Translations under genes and position numbers: made by a program | Notes under the pieces: generated by a model | What the model saw: only the letters and a program-made list of their open reading frames with translations | What the model was told of the DNA's origin: nothing | The model's database searches: none | Part shown: positions 22,011 through 33,588 of the stretch, piece by piece | How the letters are laid out: each line of letters begins with the position of its first letter | How positions within the stretch are numbered: position 1 is the stretch's first letter | From: Capitulum mitella | Lineage: Eukaryota > Arthropoda > Thecostraca > Pollicipedomorpha > Pollicipedidae | Assembly (NCBI GenBank): GCA_030062745.1 | Contig: CP099845.1 | Span: forward strand, 16,842,903-16,906,902 | Direction of reading: 5' to 3' | DNA: 64,000 nucleotides

Positions 22011-23814
22011 GCTGTGCGCGGCCGATGAGCTGTCGCTGCGGTCAAGAGGGGCCGCTGTCAGGAGGTCTGCCAAGCGAGAGGGGCCGCTCCGGCCGGCCAG
22101 CCGGGCGGGGCCGGTCAACCAGACCGAGCCGGGGCCGCGCTCCAGTTACTACAGCACCGTTACCGGCCAGGGACGCTCGCGCCGCCACCGTGCACGTGCA
22201 CTCCGGTAATCGATTTCGGCCCGGCCGGATCTGTCATGGCGTTAAAACGCCGGACGCTGACGCGGCGGGTTATTATCGCGAACGCAGCCCGCTCCGCGCC
22301 CACCAGTTCAATCACCCGCCATTTTCCCCGATAATTATCTCCTGGGAAGGGCGGGCGGCTTTAAATCGTCACGGGGGAGGGGTTGGACAGGGTGTGCGCT
22401 CCGAACGGGACACGTGGCGCCACCGGCAGGTCGATAACACGTGACGGCCGTCAGCCAATCGAATGGCGCAGAGCCGACCAGGTGAGCAGTCTCACCCAGT
22501 TTTGGTCGGCGGCGCGCCGGGCCGACTCGGACCGCCGTCCGTCCGTCGACCCCGCGCTTCCGGCGCCGCGGGCACCGCCACCGCCTGTCTCTGGCTCGGC
22601 CTGACGTCCGCTCACGACGAAACAGAGCCCGCGCAGCAGGGTCCTGCGCCATGACGCCGTCCCAAGGAGCGAAACTGTCCTGCGCCGTGTCGATGTCCCA
22701 GGAGTTAGAATGTCCTGCACCGCGATACTGGTAGGACTGTCTTGCGCCGTGACGCTGGTGGGACTGTCCAGCGCCGTTACGCTGTCCCAGGGAGCGGCAC
22801 TGTTCTCAGGGATCGTCTAGTGCTGTTCGTGATCAGACAGCGCCAGGAGAGGCTTCCGGCGCCTTCTTTCACCGACCGAATCCCTATGTCCTCTGTGTCA
22901 CAACAGAGGCGCTCAGTAGGTCACAGTGGGGGCGCGCGCACACGTTCGTCCGCCGTGGACCGCGGGCACCGCTCCTGTCGACTGGCCGCCAGCCATGCCG
23001 GACACGCCGCACCAGGCACGCCCCAGCGCGGCTTTATCGGCGTCTGTGGCGGCTCAGCAGTGACCTCACCCGGCTGACCGGGCGGTCGGCTGGGGTTGAC
23101 CTCCGGTACCAGACGCCCACCGGCACCAATCGCTCCTGCTCTGAGGATGGTGCTGGCCGCAGACAGGCAGACAGCCGCCGGCCGGCCGGCCCGACCGTCA
23201 AAGGCGTGACGCGGACGCCCCTATCCTGGGCCAGATCGCGCCGGGCCGCACCACCATCAGCGCACAAAAGGCCGAAAACGAACAGCCCAGAGGGCCGCCC
23301 GGCTCTCCGCTTTTGAAATCGAGCAATTACCGAACATGAAACCGGCCGCAGATGGCCGCAGAATGAGATACCACCGACGCTCACCACGCGGGTCGTCGCT
23401 CCGCCCTGACAGAAGGCATCTCCGAGTGAGAGTGATGTCGTGATGGCAGATACCTCCGCGCCAGATCCTGGTCCGCACGCCCATCATCCCGCTGCGCAGC
23501 GAGGCCGCACCGCATTCACTGCGACTGCCAGCTTACCGGCGCCGCGGCGGCTGTTTAAAACAGCAACCGAGCAATGCTCAACACGCCAGGAGTTCCGAGC
23601 CCATAACGCGCCTGTCGGACAGCGGGGTAACGCCGACTCCAGTCTGCGGGCCCTCATTCCGTGCGCTGCAGAACGGCCTTGGCCGAGCCGCCTCCAGTCC
23701 TCGCTGAGGTTGTAGCCTTGGCCTGCCGACCCCGCCCCCTCCGCCGTGTGCCACGGCCTCCCCCCTGCCTGACTTGACAATGCACAACAGCACCCACATA
23801 CTCTCGGGACCGTA

Positions 23815-24090
23815 TCCCGGGCAGCCAGAGACCTCCTCCGGTACCTCGGACCACCAAGAACCTCCCCTGGTACATCGGACCGCCAAGGACGTCCCCTGGC
23901 ACCTCGGACCGCCAGCGACGGGGACGCCAGGGACGCGGGCCTGCCTCTGATGTAAGGTCTGAGCCCAAGTGCAATCGTTCCCAGTCATCACAGTCGGTGG
24001 CGATGCGGGTAGACTGCAGCCGTTCACAGTCGGTGGCCGTGTGGGCAGACTGCGGCCGTTCACGGTCGGTGGCCGTGCCGGCCCGCTGGG
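23815..24090. repeat. Two short degenerate tandem repeats
   Basis: About 33-bp units with CCTCGGACCACCAAGAAC-like sequence at 23835-23930, and about 36-bp units with CAGTCGGTGGCCGTG and GACTGCGGCCGTTCAC at 23991-24075. Confidence 0.65.
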
Positions 24091-24675
24091 CGTGTGCGTG
24101 TGCGGCACGCATAAGACGGAGCCGCACAACACGCGGCGCCAGGTAGCCGGGCCAACGACAGGGCAAGGACCTCACGCACACACCACGGTTGCTCGCCGTC
24201 CGAACACGGGTGACAGCTACGGCCATGTGAGGCTGACAAGCGAGACGATAGTGGAAACGTCACAGAGCCCGGCCGCTGCCGCGTGAACACTGCTGCTCAC
24301 TGCTGGTTTTGATTCAGAACAAGAGGATTTTTTATTTTATCATATATATACAGATTATTAAATTCCCATCAACTGAACAACTCTCCTCGATTCTCTGAAT
24401 GTCTGTCCCTCAACGTGCCACAATGATCTGGCCAGTTAGTTCGCCCGAATCATTCCGAATCATTATCGCTCTGCAACGGGATATTACTGTTACCCGGCTG
24501 GTTATTCATTAACGCGGCCCACTACCATCCGCAGAGGTCCTAGACAGCACGAGCTTAGCTGAGGAGGAGAAGTCCAGGCGACAGCAGTCTGACGTCTCCG
24601 GGCCAGACAGTCCCAGAGGGGTGCGCGAATACTGCCGACCACCGTAACCCCGTCACAGAGTGACCCTATTAAATA

Positions 24676-24880
24676 ACAACCTGCCGTGACCCGCTCAAAC
24701 GACCATTACGACCCAGTCAGGCAGTTACCGCGACTCGGTCAAACGACCACTGTGACCCGGTCATACAGCGGCCGTGACCCGGTCAAACGACCACTGCGAC
24801 CCGGTCATACAACTGTTGTGACCCTGCCGAACGACCACTATGGCCCGGTCGGACAGCTGCCGAGGCCCGGTCAAATGACC
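24676..24880. repeat. Degenerate repeat of GACCCGGTCA units
   Basis: Repeats of TGACCCGGTCAAACGACCAC alternating with CATACAGC variants every 20 or 39 bases. TGACCCGGTCA is itself nearly palindromic. Copies are diverged. Confidence 0.72.
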
Positions 24881-26164
24881 ACGGCGGCCCTGCGCGGCAG
24901 CCGCTGTGATCGGCGGGAACGTGTGCCGCGGCAGTGCGGCCATGGCTCGGTCGGAGGACCTCCCCCGTCTGCGGCTTCACTGCGTGACCTGGTGCCAGTC
25001 GCCCGACCGGAGGCCGGTGCCGGCCTGCTGGACGCCGGCCGGTTCGTTCCGCGGCCGAGCTGACGGCCCGTTCAGGCCCGGTCGCACGCAATCTGCTCAG
25101 CCCGCGGCGCCGCTCCAGCGGCCGGCCAATTACTCCAGCCGAGTCGCTCTGACCTGATTGTGCCCGGCCGAGAGAGGCCGGCGGACCGAGCGTCACTTCA
25201 CTGCCGCTCACCGGGCACCGGACGCACAACAGCGACCGACCGACCCCCACCAGGGGCAGACGGCTGCCGATATCCTCCCTGCGCCTCCTGCCCCCCCCCC
25301 GCAGCAGCGACCGATCCCCCTCCCCCGGGGCCCGGGCAGACAGCTGTCGATACCCGTGTCCCCCTCACGCAGCGGCGCACTTGAGACAGGACGCGTCTGA
25401 CAACCAGGGGGCGGCGCACCCTTCCCCTGCTCAGCGCCCATTCGTCTTCATCCGGTTACAATCCGTCACAATTTATTCCAACTAAGCGAAAAGACTAGAA
25501 GACTCACAGGGGAAGGGAGGGTCAGAGCCGTGTTTCCTTCCTTTCTGTTTGCCTAGAACGCCTGTTCCCACCGGCTACACTGGTCCATCAATCTGACCCT
25601 CGAACAGGTGAACATAAATGCTCCGTATATTTCAATAAGGCCAGTCTGAGCTCAAATTTATGGCTGTTCTGCCAAGCATGTGACATGTGTTGGGTGTTCA
25701 CAATAGTGCCTTTTACAAATGGCTAAATTTCGTACGTACACAACCGAATTCAATGCTCGACAGCCGGCGTGGCTCGCAGGCTGCAGAGTGCAAATCTATG
25801 CGCCAACAAAAGTGAGCTGATGGGAAATTTACGGTGGCTGGTTTTCAATGGTGGCTCGTGAGCCCCGTGTCGGGCAGTCGCCGTATCGCGCCCCACGGCC
25901 TCAGTGAACGGCCACCGTAATCAGCGGGCCGGCCGCTGTCGGCGTAACGCGATGCAGGTGGGCGCCGCCTGACACGTGTCGAAGCCGGCCCCGCAGCTAA
26001 TCTCCGTATAATGAAGGACGGACGGCGGCGGCTCCCACATTCCCGCCTGCATCGGGGAGCACAGCCTCATCCTGAATCGGCGAGACGAACTACAGCCTCA
26101 TCCTGAACCGGAAAGCCGGCCACCCGGTCAACAAAACATCGAGCTCTGGGGAGCACGAGTACGG

Positions 26165-26818
26165 CCCGACAGCGACCGGCAGGTACCGACTGACGTCTGC
26201 CACCGATCAGCACGTACCGATTGATGTCTGCCACCGATCAGCAGGTACCCACTGATATTTGTCACTGACCGGCAGGTACCGACTGATGTCTGCCGCCGAT
26301 CAGCAGGTACCGACTGATGACTGCCACCGATCGGCAGGTACCGACTGATGTCTGCCACCGATGAGCAGGTACCGACTGATGACTGACACCGATCAGCAGG
26401 TACCGACTGATGTCTGCCACCAACCGGCAGGTACCGACTGATATCTGCCACCGATCGGCAGGTACCGACCGATGACTGCCACCAACCGGCAGGTACCGAC
26501 TGATGTCTGCCACTGATCGGCAGGTACCGACTGATGACTGCCACCAACCGGCAGGTACCGACTGATGTATGCCACTGATCGGCAGGTACCGACTGGTGAC
26601 TGCCACCAACCGGCAGGTACCGACTGATGTCGGCCACAGACCGGCAGATACCGACTGACGACTGACACCAACCGGCAGGTACGGACTGATGACTGACACT
26701 GATCGGCAGGTACCGACTGATGTCTGCCACCGACCGGCAGGTACCGACTGATGACTGCCACTGACCGGCAGGTACCGAATGATGACTGTCACTGACCGGC
26801 AGGTACCGATTGATGACT
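26165..26818. repeat. 31-bp minisatellite, about 21 copies
   Basis: Unit CGGCAGGTACCGACTGATGA plus CTGCCACCGAT; the word GACTGATG recurs every 31 bases. Each unit has a GGTACC site. Copies show point variants but almost no length change. The minus strand gives long open frames of SVGTCRSVADISRYLP type, a repeat artefact. Confidence 0.95.
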
Positions 26819-27751
26819 ACCGTCACAAGCGGAGGTCCTAAATTGTTTCCCGCCGCCCACACGTCCCCGCGAGCGTCACGCACCGACGGCGCCGTCCAAA
26901 GTTCGGTCGTCCTTCACCGAACACGATCCATCACGGAAAAACGCGCCCCGAACAAAGTTCAAAGGTTAACCTCCGCCAGCGAGGCACCCCGCAAGCCTGC
27001 AAATTAACCTGAGAATTTGTAGAATCACCAATGGAGTTCGTGGGTGCGGCGGTGCCGACCCGGGCCTCCCCCCTCCGCGCCATCTAGGGGGGAGGTGTAG
27101 GCCGATTCGTCGCAGTCGCGCCTCACTCTGTCAGGACCCGAACTGGAGCAGGACCACAGCCGAACCGCCTCACAGATCGGACGATCCGCCAGCGGCGCCG
27201 ACACCGCGACCGAGCAGCCAACAGCACGGCACACGGGCGCCGACAGCGACGCGCTCTGGTTACGGACGACGCGACGGGACTCTCTCCGACCGCGTACGGC
27301 GCGGCACCCCAGGCGTCAGGGCACCGCTGCGCCCGTCCCGGCAACGGTGCGGCGGAGCAGAAACACCTTCACGCCGGGAGAGCCGTTTGTAGAACACCAC
27401 CTGGACCAACCGTCCGGCTTATGAGGCAACCACAGATTTAACGGCTACCTTTCCGACGCTGTTTCAAGAAAATGTTGATCACGCGAACACCTCGGCTGAA
27501 CGCGGCTGGTTTTCAGGAGTCAGTAACCGATAAGCCGATCCGGGCTCTTGGCGTCTGAGCTCCCGGCAGTCGAATTACGCTGCCACATCGGCTACCAGAC
27601 GGCGGCCGCAGAGTACCTACCTATCTTATCATGGCAATCACAGTATACAGCCCATACCCGACATTCCCACTGAGTCATCGTTCAGCGCAAACCGACTGTG
27701 ACTCTCACTGAATCACAGCCACTTGTAGCAGCCCGCCGGATGGCTACCCAC

Positions 27752-27949
27752 CTGTCTGAACTCTTCGAGCAGTCCCTCCAGATGACAGGTCCACTCGTAG
27801 GCGCGCAGGAAGATCTGCTGCCAGTTGGTGTCCAGCCGCGCGGCCACGCGCACCAGCCGCCGGCGGCCGGTCTCCTCTGCCAGCTGGTTACACAGCCGGC
27901 ACACGCCCGACACGATGCGGTGGTGAGACTTGATCTCGTCGTGGAGCGC
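27752..27949 (-). CDS. klar: Klarsicht-like gene, spectrin-like helical exon
   Basis: Acceptor CTTCTGCCCACAG ends at 27950; donor CAGACAG/GTGGGT begins at 27751. It has 66 codons, phase 0 at both ends. The product is ALHDEIKSHHRIVSGVCRLC, then NQLAEETGRRRLVRVAARLD and TNWQQIFLRAYEWTCHLEGL, ending LEEFRQ. The heptad pattern, the central LDTNWQQI with its conserved Trp, and the YEWTCHLE helix are typical of a spectrin repeat (helix B end and helix C). Spectrin-like repeats before a disordered linker fit Klarsicht, nesprins and AKAP6. This is the most upstream exon I can identify; the rest of the 5' part must lie farther right or outside the window. Confidence 0.78.
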
Positions 27950-28671
27950 CTGTGGGCAGAAGGCGCGGTCAGAGCCTGGCGCCGCATCGGTGACGGCCGG
28001 CGGTCACGTGACGCGGCCGCCCGTCCCGGCGTCCTGAGGCCGCCCTAACCCGGCCAGCACCGGACCGTATATGGCAACAGCCGCTACACCCTGTCACGCC
28101 ACATCACACCACACCACACCACATCACGGACAGCGCCGGCAGCAGGGGCGCCCGGGTCAGTGGCCAGGGTCCCACCGGAGCCCGTGGGACCTTGGGGCAA
28201 ACACAGGAGATCTTTGTCAGCTCGGGCACAGTGGGGACGCCAGCTCTCAGTGAGCCGCTCCGTTCAGTCCGGGACAGCGAGACCCCGCCGGACATCTGTG
28301 CAGTGGGCAATATTTGCCTCAGGTAGGCAGGAGCTGGGGGTCAGATCCAACGGTCATAGGCCCGGACTGTGATCAGTGTCTGACAACGGTACCTGCGTTC
28401 AGAGGAAGTCCGGCGTATCGCCACTCCTCAGCGCTATCCAATCTGCATCATGCCGATACTGGTGGAGTGTGAATGCTTCGTCTATGATTAGTCTATGATT
28501 ACCGAATAAAAGGAGAGGTGACCGACTGCGAGACCGTTACGGGACGCAGCGGTGGTCGGCCTGGTGATTCCTGATCATGTGGCGCCTTTAGTCGCGCTCA
28601 CAACAGCTCGGTGCCGGCGCGCGGCTCGTCCCTCCTAATCAGCTCACCGAACCCCTTCAGCCGGTGAGCGA

Positions 28672-29030
28672 TGGGTGGCTGCGGCCCGGCCCGGCCCGGC
28701 CCGGCCCGGCCCGGCTCGGCTCGGCTCGGCCAGTACGGAGGCCCGCTGACCGCTCCTATGACTGGCTACGCAGCCCAGCGCCCGGCACCACCGAAGTGGC
28801 TTTCCCAACAGCAAGCGCGTCTCGGCGCCGGTCTGGCGGCCGTCCGGTCCGACCCGGGCCCTGTCCGGTCCCCCTGGGGCTCAGTCCGGTCCCCCTGGGG
28901 CCCTGTCCGGTCCCCCCTGGGGCCAGTCTCTCTGCCAGAGCTCGCTGTCCAGTCCCGCCCGGGCCCTGTCCGGTCCCCCCTGGGGCCAGTCTCTCTGCCA
29001 GAGCCCGCTGTCCGGTCCCGCCAGGGCCTC
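28672..29030. repeat. GGCCC simple repeat followed by CCCCTGGGG minisatellite
   Basis: At 28680-28733 runs of CCCGG then CTCGG pentamers. From about 28852 units of GGTCCCCCTGGGGCC with GTCTCTCTGCCAGAGC, each unit about 17 or 50-60 bases, give a compound array. CCCCTGGGG makes perfect short palindromes. Confidence 0.78.
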
Positions 29031-29457
29031 GTCTCCGCCAGATGTTGCCGGCGGCGGGGCGCGGCGGCCGCCGGGCAGCGCGGCTCGTGCCGTGCCGAGC
29101 GACGGCGCCAGCCGAGCGGCGGCCGCCGCAGCCACCAGCCCGCCATAATGCATGCGCTCCGATGCCGAGATGATTAACGGTTAAATTATCCCGAGTAATC
29201 GATAACCACAACTGGGAGGCGGCAATGGCGCGGCATCCCGCGCCGGCGCACTTCAGATGTGTTTTGAGATTTCCCGCAGCGGCAGCCGTTACCGGGAACG
29301 AATCGGTAAGTGGAAAACGACCGGAACGCGGAGAGCGCATAGGCGCTACCGGTCCAGAGGCAGCGGAGCCCACCCTTCGGGGGACTCACTTACCCGTGCG
29401 ACAGCAGCTCAATTCCTGCTGTGCGCAGTCACAAGAGGACAGATCGTGCCAACCCGA

Positions 29458-29730
29458 ACCGGTGTAGTTCCGTCCTGAACCAGCCTGACACGGTGGAGTT
29501 CCGCCCTGAATCCAGCTGGCTCAGAGCAATTTAGCTCTGGGTCGAGCGTCCCACTGGGGTTCTGCCCTGAATCCAGCTGGCTCAGAGCAATTTAGCTCTG
29601 GGTGGAGCGTCCCACTGGGGTTCTGCCCTGAACCATATTGACCCGTTGGAGCTCCGCCCTGAACCGGGCTAACCCGTTAGAGTTCCGCCCTGAACCAGGG
29701 CGACCCGGTGAAGTTCCGCCCTGAATGGCT
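29458..29730. repeat. Degenerate repeat with a 64-bp duplication
   Basis: Units of GAGTTCCGCCCTGAACC about 30-35 bases apart, with a near-perfect 64-bp direct duplication that includes CAGAGCAATTTAGCTCTGGG (29522 and 29586). CAGAGC and GCTCTG form a small hairpin in each copy. Confidence 0.78.
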
Positions 29731-30654
29731 GCAGGCGCAGTCGGCACGGTTCGCTGGCGGGCAGAGGCATCGGCCACCAGAAGCTCAATTACGTGTAATA
29801 ACCGTGAGAGCTGCGGCGCAGACAACCGCTAGGACCGCCTCTGAGCTCTCAGGGGGCAGCGACGGTACCGCACCGGAGCCACCGGACCCGCCGGGTTGCC
29901 GCCGCCTCAAACGGACAACCGAGTGGCAGCCGAGCCGGCCGCAGGCTCACGTGACACGCGTCGGGCGCGACAGCGCGCTTTGAAGTTGCGTTGGCGAGTG
30001 GGCATTTGTGACGTGGGATCGATAGTGGCGGCAGGCCGTGCAGATAATCACATGTTTTCCTGGCCGGCGCCGGCTCTAAATAGACAGCCCGGACGGCCGC
30101 CGTGACCAAAACAAAGCCGTACAGGTGGCGCATTAGCCGCGATCCGGTTACCGGGGCGCCGCCTTGCACAACTGTTGCGTCGGAAATGTCGGCTGGCCCG
30201 CCGGGCGTCTGCACAGTCTGTCGATATCAGTCAAGGCAGGCGCACTACCACCAACACACGGATCAATGCCAGAAATCGCCAATACGAAGGCATGGCAACG
30301 AGGAAACGCACGAGCTCTGCAGCACGTAGCGCGCGAAATGTGTCCCCCAAAAATGATACAGTGTGAAGACCAGAAATCGGCACCCAGCTCTGCTTGGTGC
30401 ACGCACAGCTTTGTGTGGTTTCGCAACGACCACCAAGTAAGAGAAACTGGCAGATCGGGTTTTCGTCCAGGTAATTTAACGAGTGACCAAGCGCTAATGT
30501 ACCGCACAGACCAAGCCCAGCGACGAAACGATGCTGACAGAAGAAAGTTCGCCCGCGGCTGCTGCGTTCATTAGTTTCTGCCGCGTGACCTTAATCCATT
30601 ATCAAACCAAGCTCGGATCTCCCGCGGGCTGGTAAGAGCTAAGACCACGCTACA

Positions 30655-30905
30655 CGCCCCGGCCTCTCCATACAACAGCGGGACCACACTAAACTCCCCG
30701 ACCGCTCCAGACAACAGCAGAACCACACTACATGTCCCGATCGCTCCATACAGCTGCAGGACCACACCAGATGCCCCGGCCGCTCCACACAACAGGCGAG
30801 ACCACGCTGCATGTCCAGGACGTCCCACACAACGGGCAGGACCACACCAGACGTCCCGGCCTCTCCACACAACAGCAGGAGCACACTAGACGCCCGGCCG
30901 CTGCA
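30655..30905. repeat. About 39-bp repeat, 6 copies
   Basis: Units with CTCCACACAACAGCAGGACC and ACACTAGATGTCCCGG, diverged at a few positions each. Confidence 0.8.
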
Positions 30906-33329
30906 CACAGACAGCAGGACCGGCTGCGCCGGTAAGTCGCCGTCCGGCCGCCGGCGATGAATCAGTGGCAGGGCCGCCGCCGACAGCCGGCCGGGCTGCC
31001 GCGGCTGGCTCAGACGCCGCCGTCGCACGGCGCGACGTCGTCCGAACGCTAGGACCCGGACAGTGGCCCCACAACTCTCCGTCAGGGATGGAAGAGTGGA
31101 GGCATCGAGAGGAAGAGAAACAGGAAATGACGACATCAGGTACAAAGAAAAGCGGACTCAAAATGCGGACTGAATAAAACACGAGATTCTCAGCCAGCAA
31201 TTACCTTCCTCGTTCTAACATCGGGCAGGAAAAGTCTCTGTTACCAGTGAAAGCCTTGGGTGGGGACAGGTCTCGCCGATCGCTCGGCGATTGCTTCCAC
31301 CGGTGGCAGCCAGAGGTCAGGCAGCGCCAAGGAAATCCCAGCGTCGGTCACCGCAAACACCAGGAAAAGGTCGACACCGAGGTCGGCGTGTCGCGGTCCC
31401 CACATCCCTCACGAGGTTCAGCGAATACACGGGGCCATTCGGCTGGCTCCAGTGCCCGAATTACGCAATCCAACGCGGCGGCGCAGTTGACAGCGAGGCC
31501 GAGCTCGCTGCAAGCGGCGTTGTTGAGTCGCCTCCCTCAGAGAGCTACGCTGCCTTTCAGAAGGATCATCGGTCACCACTGCGCAGCCCCCGTTAATTCT
31601 ACGTCATAACTCCTCACCGCACCACCGCTGGGTGCGGGGGTGCGGTAAGATCAGATCACGGCTGGATTCGAGTGTCCCGCTCCAGGGTGCTTGGCAGAGA
31701 CGAGCCCAGCGCCACACAGACAGCTGCGACAGCCGCCGCCGGCCAACTTTCCACGGCACCGAGACTGCAGCGGCACCAGGGCCGCGACTGGCTGACCGCA
31801 GCTCTCCACTGGATACGCCGGCCGGCCGAGCTCCGTCGGTCCCGGGCGACGCACCGCTCCAGATCGGGTCGGACCGCTCTTCCCGGCCGGCGCCGAGCCG
31901 TGAAAAATGACGCCGGCCGCGACAAACAGGCACCGCTGTTGTGCGCCGTAAATTGCCGAAAACGCCGCGGCCGCGCCGCTTTGTTGTGCCGCTCTCCGGC
32001 GCGGTCCGTCGACAGGAAGCGGCAGGGTGCGTCGACCTGGGCGTCGACTGAGGGTGCGCGCACCGCGGCCTGCAACGTCCCGACTTAACGGCTGACGCGC
32101 GACCCAGCACCGGTACCAGAGGCACCTGCACCGCGCACAGGGCGGTCGGGGGACAGCTGCTGACCAGGAGCGGACGGCCCTCGGATGACGTCACCGCTGC
32201 GGGTGGCCGTCCGGACGCGAGGTAATGCGGCGGCGCCATGATGAACGTCTCCGCTGGCCCACATTCGGCGCATAAATCCGTCAGTTGATCGGCGGCGGCG
32301 CGTGTAACCGGCCTCGAATCGGCGGCGGCACGTCATCAATTTCCTGCCGGCGGCGCGCTGGTCGCGGACAGAGCCGGCGTCTCTCCGGCCCGCTACGTGC
32401 TCCACACAACCCGTCATTAGGCTAATTTACCATCATGGACCCAACTGACGGAGCCACAAATTAATGGCCACCCGACGGTACTCTGGGAGTGGTAAACGAC
32501 ACATAAAACCGCCAGCCAGGGCCCGCCCGGAGAGGCAGGGACACGTCTGCAGTCGCCGAGTGTCACACAGCACGCCGAGCGCGGCCCGAGCGGCCGCCGA
32601 AATCCCGGCAGGAGCCATCCAGCGCCAGCACAGTTATAACAGACACACCGAGCAAAAACCCGGCCCCAAATACAGCGCCGCTGCCATTACCGACATTACC
32701 CCATTCGGCACATCCGCAGGCATCTAATTTGCCGCCAAATGGTGCGTTGTTGGCGCCACTTTGCCGCGCTTTTCGTGCGATCGACAAAAATACCACCCCG
32801 GGAACCGAGCCGACTCGAAATGGATAGCCTCAACGAAAGCTCCCACCTTCCGGACTGTGATTAATATCGACTCCGGAGCGCACAGGACGCACGCCGGGCT
32901 GGCGAGCGTGAAGCCCATTAAAATCAGTGGGCGGTCGGCGAGCTCCACCTGATAAACGTCTCCGTGCGTCCGGGTCTGGGTTTTATTCGCATGTTTACCC
33001 TACGCAGCAGCAAACGCAACTCGATAAATAACGGCCGCGCCTGCAGCCGCAGGGAGCCATTATGCAAGCGGCCGGAACCGTTCTGAAGCCTGCGCTTTGT
33101 TTCAGGTCCAGCTGTGCGAGTTCGCAGGTAGATTTTCAGGCCCAGCTCCCCAAACGTTCAGTCTCAGCTCTCCTGACGTTGAGTACCGGCTCCCTGACGT
33201 TGAGTCCCGGCTCCTCTGACGTTGGGTCCTGGCTCCCTGACGTTGAGTCCCGGCTCCTCTGGCATCAAGTCCCGGCTCCTCTCCAGAGGGCGGCCGGGCT
33301 GGCCAAGCGGCCCGTTGCTGGGCTGGGCC

Positions 33330-33588
33330 AGTGTCGGTGCCGGTGCCGGTGCCGATGCCGATGCCGATGCCGATGCCGATGCCGATGCCGATGCCGATGC
33401 CGATGCCGATGCCGATGCCGATGCCGATGCCGGTGCCGGTGCCGGTGCCGGTGCCGGTGCCGGTGCCGGTGCCGGTGCCGGTGCCGGTGCCGGTGACGGT
33501 GCCGGTGCCGGTGCCGGTGCCGGTGCCGGTGCCGGTGCCGGTGCCGATGCCGATGCCGGTGCCGGTGCCGGTGCCGGTGCCGGTGACG
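33330..33588. repeat. GCCGGT/GCCGAT hexanucleotide array, about 43 units
   Basis: Pure hexamers in blocks: three or four GCCGGT, fourteen GCCGAT, a long run of GCCGGT broken by two GACGGT, then two GCCGAT and more GCCGGT. Every register is open on both strands (for example GAGAGA, PVPVPV or RHRHRH), which marks it as a microsatellite and not a gene. The block structure shows expansion from at least two seed variants. Confidence 0.97.

Larger units (their letters stand above)
16227..27751 (-). other. 11.5-kb intron (or several introns) of the Klarsicht-like gene
   Basis: Bounded by the donor CAG/GTGGGT at 27751 and the acceptor at 16227. Both flanking exons are in phase 0 so they may join directly, but extra phase-0 exons could be missed. 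It holds the 33-bp and 31-bp arrays, several degenerate repeats and the AT-rich island at 19.5-21.3 kb. Unique GC-rich stretches at 17.2-19.3, 22.0-24.3 and 25.4-26.1 kb show no gene. Confidence 0.5.
27950..33300. other. GC-rich non-coding DNA with short repeats
   Basis: No convincing exon on either strand. It includes 28.07-28.13 kb with ACCACACCACACC-type simple sequence, and the repeats at 28.7-29.0, 29.5-29.7 and 30.7-30.9 kb listed separately. It is probably part of a 5' intron of the same gene, but this is not shown. Confidence 0.4.

Noticed and set aside
26128-26883. 251-codon minus-strand frame (SVGTCRSVADISRYLP repeats)
   Set aside because: Register effect of the 31-bp array.
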